This document shows positions 1-6,660 of a DNA stretch of 20,243 nt, piece by piece. The stretch comes from a virus. The DNA lies in IMG/VR virus record IMGVR_UViG_3300035130_000194, positions 1-20,243 of that record, one strand, 5' to 3'. The position numbers and the translations under genes are program-made. Under the pieces are notes generated by a model, which worked only from the letters and a program-made list of their open reading frames with translations, ran no database searches and was not told the origin of the DNA. Each line of letters opens with the position of its first letter. Positions within the stretch are counted from its first letter, which is position 1.

Positions 1-274
1 CCTCGTAATTCTGATCTTCGTATCGCAAATCGAAACGCTCGGAACCAAAACCAACCTCCTTCTCGAATTCCTCCAGCACAACCACATCATCATCGGTCAT
101 TCGCTTAATCATAAATTCGTATTGCCGCTCGACACTCGTCACCGACCGGCCTGTGCTCAAAGCTCCCGCGCCGGGCTGGTTGCGGCGGGTCGGGTCGTAA
201 TACGGCTTGTGACGCCAGCTCTTGTTGGCGATGCCCCGTGTTAAAGTCTCTAATGGAAATCTTCTGTAACTCAT
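1..274 (-). CDS. Tail protein, 5' part only (runs off the left edge)
   Basis: An open frame begins at ATG 274-272 and stays open for 91 codons to the window edge, so only the N-terminus is visible. It starts MSYRRFPLETLTRGIANKSW and continues with a GRSVTSVERQYEF segment, then MTDDDVVVLEEFEKEVGFGSERF. An acidic helix followed by G-x-G-S-x-x-F resembles the minor tail (lambda gpM-like or distal-tail-like) fold, which packs at the tail tip. The position directly downstream of the tape measure gene is where such a gene sits in siphophages. Its coding nature is well supported by the uninterrupted frame and codon use. The family assignment is an inference from order and a loose pattern. No good Shine-Dalgarno sequence precedes the ATG. 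The upstream 68 bases are the AT-rich and CACAGAG repeat spacer. Confidence 0.7.
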   Translation of the reverse strand, partial: MSYRRFPLETLTRGIANKSWRHKPYYDPTRRNQPGAGALSTGRSVTSVERQYEFMIKRMTDDDVVVLEEFEKEVGFGSERFDLRYEDQNYE

Positions 275-342
275 TTTTGATTTACGATTTAATATTTACT
301 ATTGTCTATTATTCTCTGTGCCCTCTGTGTTCTCTGTGGCTT
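275..342. repeat. Intergenic repeat spacer: CACAGAGNN tandem words and AT-rich repeat
   Basis: Between the tape measure stop and the next start there is no gene. On the minus strand, within 313-340, three consecutive 9-mers read CACAGAGAA, CACAGAGGG, CACAGAGAA. They are followed (279-312) by an AT-rich run with TTTACGATT on the plus strand at 281-289. The same TTTACGATT seed, joined to a similar TATT-rich run, recurs at 2872-2896 on the other side of the tape measure gene. Such words look like dispersed intergenic repeats of the host lineage rather than phage control signals. That is an inference. Confidence 0.75.
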
Positions 343-2799
343 TTATCTTATTGACCGGCGGTTCGCATGAATCGCCTGTGTCGCCCTGCCGTTTCTTGAC
401 GCATCTTCCGTAACGACATTAATCACATACTGCTTTAAAACCTCATCGAACCAAACCTGACGGCCAACCTCCCGCTGCGGCGTTCCTTTGTTTTCAAAAT
501 TAATGTTAATAATCGGTTGACCGCCGCCCGAACCGGTCGATTCGACACCTAAACGCCCGCCGCTTGTCCGCGTCAAGGGCATAACCGCCTCTGGTCCCGC
601 TTCGCCCATAAGACCGTAGCCTCGCGCCATTGGGAAAATAGTCGGCCCGGTTATAATTTCGCCGCGGCCCATCGGGACAACCCTGCCCGAATCGAAAACC
701 GCTCCTTTGGCCGCCCCTATCCCCATAACGCCCTTGCCGATACCCAAAACACTAAACATCATTGCCCTGGCAACCATCTGACCAATCATATCAAACCATG
801 CCCTTTTAATACTCAGCATAAAATCCTGCCATGCGTTCTCGCCGCCCTGAAACGCCGTCGAAAAGGCACTGCCAAGCGAACCCTCGACGGACATTGCTAA
901 TTCGGTAAGTTTTCCTTTCGAGTATTCACTGAAATGCTTCATATCGTATTCGAGGTCTTTGTAATAAGCAGTTAATCTGTCTACCCTATCGCGATCGAGA
1001 TTTTCAATTTCCTCGTTGATTATCCGGTGGGCCTCCGCGACTTTTTCAAGCTCTTCGGCGTTTGTCGCCGCATAATCCTTGAGCCACTGAATCCGCTCGT
1101 TTGTACTCAGGTATTCCGTCTGCCGAAGATGCTCGACCGCCTCGCGGGTCTTATCTATAATCTGCTTTTCCTCGTTGCGGGCCTTGAAAATATAATCGAA
1201 CGCCTTCGCGTAGCGTTTCTGCAGCTCAATTGCCTCCGATGTCCCTTCGCCAAAGGCGTTTTGCAATTCTATCTGGAATTTCGCCTGTTCGATGTCCTTC
1301 GCCTTGCCGTCAGCCACTAATTTATACGCCCTTGCCTCTTCTTCAATCTTATTAACAGTCATTTCGACGGCCTCTTCGAGCTTTTCCTGAATCTCCGTCA
1401 TTTTTTCAATTTCATCGGCAGTCAAACCCCAGTCACCACCCTGCTTTTTTAAGAAGGCATCTATTTCTTTCTCAAATTCCGTTCGTTCGTAAATTAACTT
1501 TTTTGTTTCTTCAACGATTTTTCCGGCTGATTCAACCGGTTTCTTAAAAGCCCTGTCCCATGCCCGCCCGCGGGCATCTCCCTGAACTTCCGCCAGTGAA
1601 TCTATATCGGTAAATAAATGCCTTGCAACAACGCCGATCGATTCAAGTCCTGATAATATTTCGGCAGTGCCGCCCGCCATATCTTTTACAAATTCTTTTA
1701 ACCCGAGTTTGTCCTCAACTAACATGTTAGCTAAATCAGCATAAGCGGGGACAACTTCTTTGCCCATATCTCGACCAAATTTTTTCATTTGCTGATTAGC
1801 ACGTTCTAAAATAAATCCGGAATCTTTTGCACGTTTATTAAATTGTTCCTGAGTCAGGCCGGTGCTGTTAAGAATATAATTATAATCTTCGGCGACGTTG
1901 CCTGCATTTTTCAACATGCCCGCAAAACCGGCAATGGCCCTCATCGAAGGCATAAGGATATCTAACTGGCGGGCGTTCGCATATCTGAGCTTTTCTATTA
2001 TAGTTATTAGACCGGCACCCTGAATTGAAGTCTCATCCAACTCGAAACCCAACTCTCTTGCAGCTTTTTTCGCAGCATCGGTCGGATTTTTGAATTGATT
2101 AAGAATGTTTTTCAGGGCCATAAATGCCTTGTCGGCACTTAGACCAGACCTGGTCATGCTCGCTATTGCAGCACCAACAGCCTCTAACTCGACATCCAGA
2201 TAAGCAGAAAAACCGAGGACATTTCCGATACTGCTCGCGTAATCCTCGAAGGTCATTATGCCACGTTTGACCGATGCGTGCATAATGTCACTGATCCTTG
2301 CAGCCTCGGAAGCCTCGTAATCGTAGGCTTTTAACTGCTTAATAATAGCCTTGGTTGTTATCGCAGATTCCGTAAAACCGCCGATTGCCGATTTTGTCGA
2401 TATTTCGAGAACTTTCATGCCATCTGCGGCGGCGATTTGTGCGCTGAGAATATCGTAAGAAGCCGCCTGCAGTGTTTCCGCCGACTGACCATATTTAACA
2501 GCCAGCTCCTCTATCTTCTTTTCGTACCTCGGCAGCAAATACATCGTACTGCCGTCGAGCATCGTTGATATCTTAGACATCCCTTTTTCAAAACTAAGGG
2601 CCTCGCCGGTAGTCGCCTTAAAACCTGAAATTAAACCGCGAAAACTTAGATAACCGGCACCCATCATTATCAAGTTCCGGCTGATTCGCGATATGCCCGT
2701 ATTCAACCGGCTGACGTCACCGTGAACCTTCTTCATCGACCGCTCGAAAGCCGCGGTCTTTGCAACCATATTCACAGCTAATGTCGCTATTGCAGCCAT
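343..2799 (-). CDS. Phage tail tape measure protein
   Basis: This 818-residue protein sets tail length and is threaded inside the tail tube, where it later helps DNA entry. The N-terminus (1-75) is Ala/Ser-rich with a hydrophobic stretch around 43-60. Residues about 75-340 resemble the TP901/PhageMin tail tape measure domain, including YGQSAETLQAASYDILSA. Residues about 430-640 are a highly charged coiled-coil region. The C-terminus has the conserved GEAGPEAVMPL motif (732-742) followed by TRTSGGRLGV, typical of lambda gpH-like tape measures. It is the longest gene here and follows the chaperone genes, as expected. The start at ATG 2799 has no Shine-Dalgarno sequence, because a 19-bp tandem repeat ends only three bases upstream. 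A different start or translation by another route is possible. It is short for a tape measure, suggesting a modest tail length. Confidence 0.95.
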   Translation of the reverse strand: MAAIATLAVNMVAKTAAFERSMKKVHGDVSRLNTGISRISRNLIMMGAGYLSFRGLISGFKATTGEALSFEKGMSKISTMLDGSTMYLLPRYEKKIEELAVKYGQSAETLQAASYDILSAQIAAADGMKVLEISTKSAIGGFTESAITTKAIIKQLKAYDYEASEAARISDIMHASVKRGIMTFEDYASSIGNVLGFSAYLDVELEAVGAAIASMTRSGLSADKAFMALKNILNQFKNPTDAAKKAARELGFELDETSIQGAGLITIIEKLRYANARQLDILMPSMRAIAGFAGMLKNAGNVAEDYNYILNSTGLTQEQFNKRAKDSGFILERANQQMKKFGRDMGKEVVPAYADLANMLVEDKLGLKEFVKDMAGGTAEILSGLESIGVVARHLFTDIDSLAEVQGDARGRAWDRAFKKPVESAGKIVEETKKLIYERTEFEKEIDAFLKKQGGDWGLTADEIEKMTEIQEKLEEAVEMTVNKIEEEARAYKLVADGKAKDIEQAKFQIELQNAFGEGTSEAIELQKRYAKAFDYIFKARNEEKQIIDKTREAVEHLRQTEYLSTNERIQWLKDYAATNAEELEKVAEAHRIINEEIENLDRDRVDRLTAYYKDLEYDMKHFSEYSKGKLTELAMSVEGSLGSAFSTAFQGGENAWQDFMLSIKRAWFDMIGQMVARAMMFSVLGIGKGVMGIGAAKGAVFDSGRVVPMGRGEIITGPTIFPMARGYGLMGEAGPEAVMPLTRTSGGRLGVESTGSGGGQPIININFENKGTPQREVGRQVWFDEVLKQYVINVVTEDASRNGRATQAIHANRRSIR

Positions 2800-2802
2800 T
2801 GT

Positions 2803-2859
2803 GTAGCGAGGGCGTCTCGCCGTAGCGAGGGCGTCACGCCGTAGCGAGGGCGTCTCGCC
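2803..2859. repeat. Three tandem copies of a 19-bp palindrome-containing unit
   Basis: The plus strand reads GTAGCGAGGGCGTCTCGCC at 2803-2821, with a one-base variant (GGCGTCACGCC end) at 2822-2840 and an exact copy at 2841-2859. Each unit ends in GGCG-N3-CGCC, so each can form a 4-bp stem. The array ends three bases before the tape measure start codon and occupies the place where a ribosome-binding site would be expected. It is followed at 2872-2896 by the AT-rich TTTACGATT repeat, which reaches into the last codons of the upstream gene. Confidence 0.9.
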
Positions 2860-2882
2860 CTTGTCCTTTATTTTACGATTGA

Positions 2883-3170
2883 TTATTGATTATTATTCCC
2901 GTTTTTTATTAGCGTTTTTATCTCCCCAAGATTATCCAAAACAACTTTATGCCGGTCATCCGCCCTCTGCTCAAGCCTCTTTACAATCTGATCACATTCC
3001 CTTGTCGTTTGTAATTTTGTTAATTCATCGGAAAATTCATGCCGTTTAACACATTCTCCGTTTTTTCCTGTATTTCCTTTGATATTTTTTACAAAGCCAA
3101 ATGTTTCTCTTATTATGATATAAGCACCCGCCACGCCCAGACCTATTTCCGATATCGGTATATCAGCCAT
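2883..3170 (-). CDS. Small membrane protein of unknown role (holin-like layout)
   Basis: This 95-residue protein starts at ATG 3170, sharing one base (TAATG) with the stop of the frameshift-accessed chaperone extension, so it is probably translationally coupled to it. Residues about 6-28 (ISEIGLGVAGAYIIIRETFGFV) form one hydrophobic, probably membrane-spanning segment. The rest is charged and helical, with one Cys (40) before EFSDELTKLQ, one in RECDQ, and a predicted coiled coil to the end. One membrane segment plus a coiled coil resembles small lysis or tail-associated membrane proteins, but no family signature is visible. Its place between the tail chaperone and the tape measure is unusual. 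The last codons (NNNQ) lie inside an AT-rich repeat, so its original C-terminus may have been altered. Function is unknown. Confidence 0.75.
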   Translation of the reverse strand: MADIPISEIGLGVAGAYIIIRETFGFVKNIKGNTGKNGECVKRHEFSDELTKLQTTRECDQIVKRLEQRADDRHKVVLDNLGEIKTLIKNGNNNQ

Positions 3171-3460
3171 TATTTATTACCCGGCTTTGCGGGCCTCCAC
3201 TTTTTGTTTGGCCTTTTCGCCGTTCGTATTGCCTTAAAGTGACCTCTCATCTTTCTCTTTAATTGTTTCCAACTCGGCCAGCTCGTTGCTGGTTTCTCGT
3301 CGCTCGCCGATCTTGTTATTCCAGATTCTTCGGCCCTGATTATGTCCAAGACCTGCAACTCGACCAGCTCCGGGTACGAAAACGTTTTTTTCAGCCATGT
3401 CACTGAGCATCCGTATTTGTCGGCCCGCTCGACGAGCCATCGCCGCCGGCCGGTTCGGAG
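3170..3460 (-). CDS. Frameshift-accessed extension of the tail assembly chaperone (T-like part)
   Basis: Shifting the chaperone reading frame by -1 at the A AAA AAC site (3466-3460) enters a frame open for 96 codons, to TAA at 3172-3170. The shifted product begins LRTGRRRWLVERADKYGC and continues SVTWLKKTFSYPELVELQ. It would be a fusion of about 218 residues covering 3170-3825. This matches the lambda gpG/gpGT arrangement, in which the longer form binds the tape measure during tail assembly. A GTG at 3403 could in principle start part of it independently, but no ribosome-binding site supports that, and 19 good codons lie upstream in frame. The C-terminus is very basic (KRKMRGHFKAIR, KRPNKKWRPAKPGNK). 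The open shifted frame and exact slippery heptamer are seen directly; the function is from family knowledge. Confidence 0.8.
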   Translation of the reverse strand, partial: LRTGRRRWLVERADKYGCSVTWLKKTFSYPELVELQVLDIIRAEESGITRSASDEKPATSWPSWKQLKRKMRGHFKAIRTAKRPNKKWRPAKPGNK

Positions 3461-3825
3461 TTTTTTTCAATATTCTCACGATACCTGCCCAGGCCGTTTA
3501 GCCGCTCAGCCACCTGGTAACATCGATTCAAAGCCCGGGCCGACTTTTGACCGAGTTTGTCGATCTGTTTATCGTTAAACAGACGCTTGCCGGCCTGGTC
3601 GCATATAGTGCGAACACAAAGCCGGGCGGTTATCCGGCTGCGAACGAATTCGACTTTCTTGTTATCGGCGCTAAGTTTATAAATCTCGTCGTCGAACTGA
3701 TCGCCTTCTTCGCTCGTCATTGTGCGAATAAAAACAAAACCATCCTTACCCCACTCGGGGACATCCACCTTTTCTCGCGGCAGGTCGTCGGCCTTGAGAA
3801 TCTGCTCGGCATTCAAACATGCCAT
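3400..3825 (-). CDS. Tail assembly chaperone (gpG-like, zero-frame product)
   Basis: This 141-residue protein lies between the tail tube and tape measure genes, the standard place for the chaperone that keeps the tape measure soluble and recruits tail tube subunits. It starts at ATG 3825 with a good AAAGGAG site six bases upstream. The sequence is mixed alpha/beta, with GKDGFVFIRTMTSEEGDQFD near residues 26-45 and helices around LNRCYQVAERLNGLGRYREN (about 99-118). After the slippery lysine-asparagine codons the zero frame ends in a disordered Gly/Ser/Asn tail (EPAGGDGSSSGPTNTDAQ), as if it only had to terminate. No enzyme motif is present. The identification rests on position, size and the frameshift signal rather than on strong sequence motifs. 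Confidence 0.8.
   Translation of the reverse strand: MACLNAEQILKADDLPREKVDVPEWGKDGFVFIRTMTSEEGDQFDDEIYKLSADNKKVEFVRSRITARLCVRTICDQAGKRLFNDKQIDKLGQKSARALNRCYQVAERLNGLGRYRENIEKNSEPAGGDGSSSGPTNTDAQ
3421..3466 (-). promoter_or_regulatory. Programmed -1 ribosomal frameshift signal (A AAA AAC plus downstream stem)
   Basis: In the chaperone frame the codons are GAA AAA AAC, giving an X XXY YYZ heptamer A AAA AAC at 3466-3460. Eight bases into the following RNA, CGGCC (3452-3448) can pair with GGCCG (3425-3421). Between them GCTC-GTC-GAGC forms a second small hairpin. A 5-9 nt spacer followed by structure is the usual layout for -1 stimulators. No stop interrupts the -1 frame from the heptamer to 3170. 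Confidence 0.8.
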
Positions 3826-3863
3826 AAAATACTCCTTTCTTTATTAAATAATTATCATCAACG

Positions 3864-3878
3864 CCCGGCACAGCCGGG
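3864..3878. other. Short GC-rich hairpin in the tail tube-chaperone gap
   Basis: CCCGGC-ACA-GCCGGG forms a perfect 6-bp stem with a 3-base loop in the 129-base gap between the tail tube stop and the chaperone start. No T-run follows on the minus strand, so it is unlikely to be a strong intrinsic terminator. It could stabilise the abundant tail tube mRNA end. That role is an inference. Confidence 0.45.
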
Positions 3879-3954
3879 GGCTAATAGTATTTATATTTTG
3901 CGGTCGGTACATAAACACACCGTTACAACCGGTTCTTCATCGGCAATCGCTATT

Positions 3955-4440
3955 TTAAGACGGAGAAGGACTGGGCGATACGCTGGCCGATGGACTGGGC
4001 GATACGCTCGGCGAAACGCTGGCCGATAAACTTGGTGAAGCCGAGGACGATATTCCTGTAAATGTAGGCTCGCCGGAGAACTTGATTACTATATCGCCTA
4101 TCAAAGTATCGGTCTCAGTAGCGTTCGGCCTATCGACATCGGCGATAAAGCCGCTGCAGGCGTCCGTCGCCATATCAGGGTGAGTAATCGTGAACGTCTG
4201 GACCACGCCGATATAAGTCCGGGCCTTCGCGTAATCGCCTGTTTCATCGCCATCGTACTCGATCGTGTAAGTGCATTCGCCAGGGTCGATAAGTCCGCTC
4301 TCGAACTGCTTGTAATCGTGATCAAGCGTGACATCCGGTTTGTCCAGCCGGTCGGCGGATATTCTGCCCGGCGTCATATTGCGAATAACGCCGACGACGC
4401 CCATCAAAGACCCGGTCAGTAATGTCTGTCTGCCTTTCAT
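3955..4440 (-). CDS. Major tail tube protein with C-terminal Ser/Pro repeats
   Basis: This 161-residue protein is placed between the tail completion genes and the chaperone, the position of the tail tube subunit that polymerises into the tail. It starts at ATG 4440 after a clear AAGGAG eight bases upstream. Residues 1-125 look like a tube-protein beta fold, with MKGRQTLLTGSLMGVVGVIR at the start, then the FESGLIDPGECTYTIEYDGD strand region and a later TFTITHPDMA strand. The last 30 residues are almost only Ser, Pro, Ala and Val in an 8-residue period, encoded by 24-bp tandem repeats (3960-4040). Such a tail would be surface-exposed and variable in length. The assignment rests on gene order, size and beta-rich character. 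A related Ser/Pro tail is not part of the minimal family fold. Confidence 0.8.
   Translation of the reverse strand: MKGRQTLLTGSLMGVVGVIRNMTPGRISADRLDKPDVTLDHDYKQFESGLIDPGECTYTIEYDGDETGDYAKARTYIGVVQTFTITHPDMATDACSGFIADVDRPNATETDTLIGDIVIKFSGEPTFTGISSSASPSLSASVSPSVSPSPSASVSPSPSPS
3960..4040 (-). repeat. 24-bp tandem repeat encoding the Ser/Pro tail
   Basis: On the plus strand CTGGGCGATACGCTGGCCGA recurs 24 bp later with a few changes, followed by a third diverged partial unit. Each unit is eight codons of the Ser/Pro/Ala/Val type, so copy number changes would keep the reading frame. This is the only clear coding repeat in the window. Confidence 0.75.
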
Positions 4441-4444
4441 TGCA

Positions 4445-4849
4445 TTAACTCCTTATATGAAATATATAGTCCTGCCTTCTGGCATATTCGTTTTGCTGCT
4501 CGTTATCGGCGACAAGAACATCCAAATCCGCCGCATCGATTAACTCCACATGCTCAATATCGGTACCGCTTATCGCCCCCCTGTAAATATTTAGGGCACT
4601 CTCAACCGCAGCCTCGAGCGCACGGGCGCCCGTATAGGTATTTGCATATAAATTTAACTGAAATCTCTGCTCCTGCGATGCCGATTTGCCCCTTAAATGA
4701 TATTCCTGAACATGATCTATTTTTTGAAATACAATGCACGGCAAGGTGGTCCTGGGCGGCCGCTTTAACGGAAATATCCGCGAGGCCACTAAATCCAAAA
4801 CCGTGGCATCAGCTTTAAGAATCGCAACTATCGCCGTCTCAACCGACAC
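4445..4849 (-). CDS. Tail terminator/completion protein, DUF3168-like
   Basis: The protein (134 residues) is read from GTG 4849, which has GGGAGG seven bases upstream. A longer in-frame extension to 5059 lies wholly inside the preceding gene and looks arginine-rich and non-native, so I reject it. The sequence begins MSVETAIVAILKADATVLDL, then LVASRIFPLKRPP, a strand PCIVFQKID, and FQLNLYANTYTGARALEAAV. This is the pattern of DUF3168 proteins that cap the tail end and join it to the head. It overlaps the upstream gp10-like gene by 11 bases, suggesting translational coupling. It is followed directly by the tail tube gene. Family fit is good, although exact homology cannot be checked here. Confidence 0.85.
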   Translation of the reverse strand: MSVETAIVAILKADATVLDLVASRIFPLKRPPRTTLPCIVFQKIDHVQEYHLRGKSASQEQRFQLNLYANTYTGARALEAAVESALNIYRGAISGTDIEHVELIDAADLDVLVADNEQQNEYARRQDYIFHIRS

Positions 4850-5402
4850 TTCGGGCCTCCCTTTCAATTCCGGCACCCATAACATCGGTGAATATCTTCG
4901 CCGCCTTTTGCTTATTAGTATCAATTGCAGGCCGCATAAACGGCCGCGCCGCGACATCTTTCGGCGCGTTCTTTCTGCCGCCCCTGCCCGGGAATGCGTG
5001 GCCGTATTCGATCGCCGTCGGGATGTAATAACGCCGACCTGATTTTGTAATATATACAAAACTCATAGTTTCTATGGATTTTTCCATAAACTTATAAAAA
5101 CCTTTAGCGCTGCCGGAGCTCTTTTTCGCCGCTCCTTTAGCCGTTTCTATACCGACATACATTGCATACTGGCCGCGTTTCTGCTTTTTATAAGCCTTTT
5201 CTTTAATATTTTTGGCAATCAATTTAGCCATGCCGCTGCCGCCGCCCCTGCTTAGGGCCTTTGCGTTGGTCTTTGCCGATTTGAGTATCGGTTTGAGCGA
5301 TTCGCGGACCGCCTTGCGGACGATTTTTTTCTGTACCTTTTTTGTCAGGCTATCCAATCGACTTTTTAGCAAAAAAACACCTTCCAATTTTAACTCAATC
5401 AT
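4839..5402 (-). CDS. HK97 gp10-like tail completion / neck protein
   Basis: This 187-residue basic protein begins MIELKLEGVFLLKSRLDSLT, then KKIVRKAVRESLKPILKSAK. That amphipathic N-terminal helix pair is typical of HK97 gp10 family proteins, which act at the head-tail joint. The C-terminal half has YIPTAIEYGHAFPGRGG and VAARPFMRPAID. The hydrophobic AARPFMRPA motif is strongly conserved in this family. The start ATG lies directly after the stop codon of the head closure gene, so the two are coupled. At 187 residues it is longer than the usual 130-150 because of a Lys/Gly-rich middle (KGAAKKSSGSAKGFYKFMEK). Gene order (connector, closure, gp10, DUF3168, tube) is the standard siphophage series. 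Confidence 0.9.
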   Translation of the reverse strand: MIELKLEGVFLLKSRLDSLTKKVQKKIVRKAVRESLKPILKSAKTNAKALSRGGGSGMAKLIAKNIKEKAYKKQKRGQYAMYVGIETAKGAAKKSSGSAKGFYKFMEKSIETMSFVYITKSGRRYYIPTAIEYGHAFPGRGGRKNAPKDVAARPFMRPAIDTNKQKAAKIFTDVMGAGIEREARSVG

Positions 5403-5720
5403 TTAAACAGCCTCTTTGCACAATAAAATCAACCACTCGTTTCTTTCTTCAATATTCTTCGGATAATTAATATCAAATATCCTTGCCCCGAACAGGACAC
5501 GGTCGGTCGATATCACGGCGCTGTTGTATCGAATTGTTATCTCGTAATCGGCATCGACCTTCGCCTGCTCGGCAATAAATGCCTCTTTGCCGGAAATCGG
5601 TTTTATCGCAGCCCAAACAGTCGCATAAGTCGTCCATGTATATGTCACCGAACCATCCGGGGCCTGCGATTCCGTTCGATGCTGCAATTTAATCGAATGT
5701 CGCAATTTGCCGACCTGCAT
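5403..5720 (-). CDS. Head closure / head-tail adaptor protein (SPP1 gp16-like)
   Basis: This 105-residue beta-rich protein starts with MQVGKLRHSIKLQHRTESQ. It has the family's W-A-x-I-K-P-I-S-G-K-E motif (about 36-46), the strand pair YEITIRYNSAVISTDRVLFG, and the closing block IFDINYPKNIEERNEWLILL. These are the usual landmarks of the phage head-tail adaptor family (PF05521 type), which seals the connector after packaging. It shares a base with the upstream connector stop (TAATG), and an AAAGG site sits within the end of that gene. Length is typical. I see no odd residues. Confidence 0.9.
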   Translation of the reverse strand: MQVGKLRHSIKLQHRTESQAPDGSVTYTWTTYATVWAAIKPISGKEAFIAEQAKVDADYEITIRYNSAVISTDRVLFGARIFDINYPKNIEERNEWLILLCKEAV

Positions 5721-6274
5721 TAATAAACCTTTCGTAATGTAATCAGCGAATCGAAACCCCTCGGCAATTGTTCCTTTTTTACCTCTTCGACGGCCGAGCG
5801 ATTCTCATAATAATGAGTCAGCAGCAGCTTAATCGCGTGCTTGATATCCGCCGGGACATCAGATGTATCGTCTATCGCCGCCGAATAACCCGCGACGTAG
5901 GTCAATGTCACTGCATTCAGAACCGAACGAATAGACGGCCACGAACAGTTATAAGCCGGCATTATCCGGCCGGGCTCGGTCGCATAATCAACCTGGTACT
6001 GGTCGGCGGCCAGCGTCTGCTCAACGCCGCCGGTGTCGTAGTATTTAATCGAAGTAACCGGGCTGACCAACGGCGAATAGACCGGCCGGATTACGGCAGG
6101 AAAAGAATCAAAATACTCGACAACCGTTCGGCGAATATAAATCCGGCGCTGCATCTGCTCGCACAGCTCGGTTATGCCCAAAAGTAGCGCCGCGATATAG
6201 ACATCATCATCGCTGTGCGTTATCCGCAGGTGCGTTTTCGCCTCTGCCAGCGTTATCGGTGCCGTCGTTGACAT
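5720..6274 (-). CDS. Head-tail connector protein (HK97 gp6-like)
   Basis: This 184-residue protein is the adaptor ring that docks under the portal. Its N-terminal helices read ITLAEAKTHLRITHSDDDVY, the classic start of the gp6-like (PF05135/Phage_connect type) family, followed by ALLLGITELCEQMQRRIYIR. The middle is beta-rich with RPVYSPLVSPVTSIKYYDT and VTLTYVAGYSA, and a final helix pair contains DVPADIKHAIKLLLTHYYEN. The stop of the upstream gene overlaps its ATG (TAATG), so translation is coupled. It is followed by the head closure gene, as expected. Length and motif order are normal for the family. Confidence 0.9.
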   Translation of the reverse strand: MSTTAPITLAEAKTHLRITHSDDDVYIAALLLGITELCEQMQRRIYIRRTVVEYFDSFPAVIRPVYSPLVSPVTSIKYYDTGGVEQTLAADQYQVDYATEPGRIMPAYNCSWPSIRSVLNAVTLTYVAGYSAAIDDTSDVPADIKHAIKLLLTHYYENRSAVEEVKKEQLPRGFDSLITLRKVY

Positions 6275-6648
6275 TATTTGCCTTTTTTACTCTTACCCTT
6301 GTCCCCGTTTTTTTCTTTTACATTTTTATCTTTGGCCGGCATATCCATATCCACAACTCTTTCAGGCTGTGCATCCATGATTTCCGGGGGAACATTATCA
6401 GGTCTTGTTTCCTGAATGTCGGGGCGGGCATCGGTGTTCTCCGCCGCAGGTTTCTGCATTGTCGTCTCCGCCTTCTTTTGCTTCGACGGAAGTTTCGGAT
6501 CATTGACCGCTTTTTGTTTAGGCACCTTTATGCCTATGCCTAAATCGATACGCCCCTGCCCTTTGTTTTGACCGAACCTAACTACATCTCCGGCAAGAAA
6601 ACCGCCCCACGGCTTTAGTAATTTTACATAAATATATTTCTCAGACAT
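6274..6648 (-). CDS. Small two-part protein with charged disordered tail, unknown
   Basis: This 124-residue protein starts at ATG 6648 after an AAGGAG site. Residues 1-40 are compact: KYIYVKLLKPWGGFLAGDVV, then FGQNKGQGRIDLGIGI. This resembles the short beta proteins with a G-D-V turn and a I-x-x-G-x-x motif often found between the capsid and connector genes of HK97-like phages. Residues 45-124 are Lys/Glu/Asp/Pro-rich, without hydrophobic core, and end in KEKNGDKGKSKKGK, so they are probably disordered. The role is unknown. A virion or assembly accessory is suggested only by its place in the head-to-tail series. Confidence 0.75.
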   Translation of the reverse strand: MSEKYIYVKLLKPWGGFLAGDVVRFGQNKGQGRIDLGIGIKVPKQKAVNDPKLPSKQKKAETTMQKPAAENTDARPDIQETRPDNVPPEIMDAQPERVVDMDMPAKDKNVKEKNGDKGKSKKGK

Positions 6649-6660
6649 TTTTAAATCTCC

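Noticed and set aside
275-342. CACAGAGNN tandem words as a possible CRISPR or regulatory array
   Set aside because: Units are 9 bp with no spacers, and there are no cas genes; it is a simple tandem repeat.
3234-3479. 81-residue ORF in the +1 frame of the chaperone region
   Set aside because: The -1 frame has the slippery site, family-like sequence and the coupled stop-start; this frame has none and is Arg/Asn-rich shadow sequence.
3547-4029. Plus-strand 160-residue ORF opposite the chaperone and tail tube
   Set aside because: Arg/Gly-rich antisense of the Ser/Pro repeat; both opposite-strand genes are well supported.
4850-5059. N-terminal extension of the DUF3168-like gene
   Set aside because: Arg-rich and lying fully within the gp10-like gene; GTG 4849 has a good ribosome-binding site.
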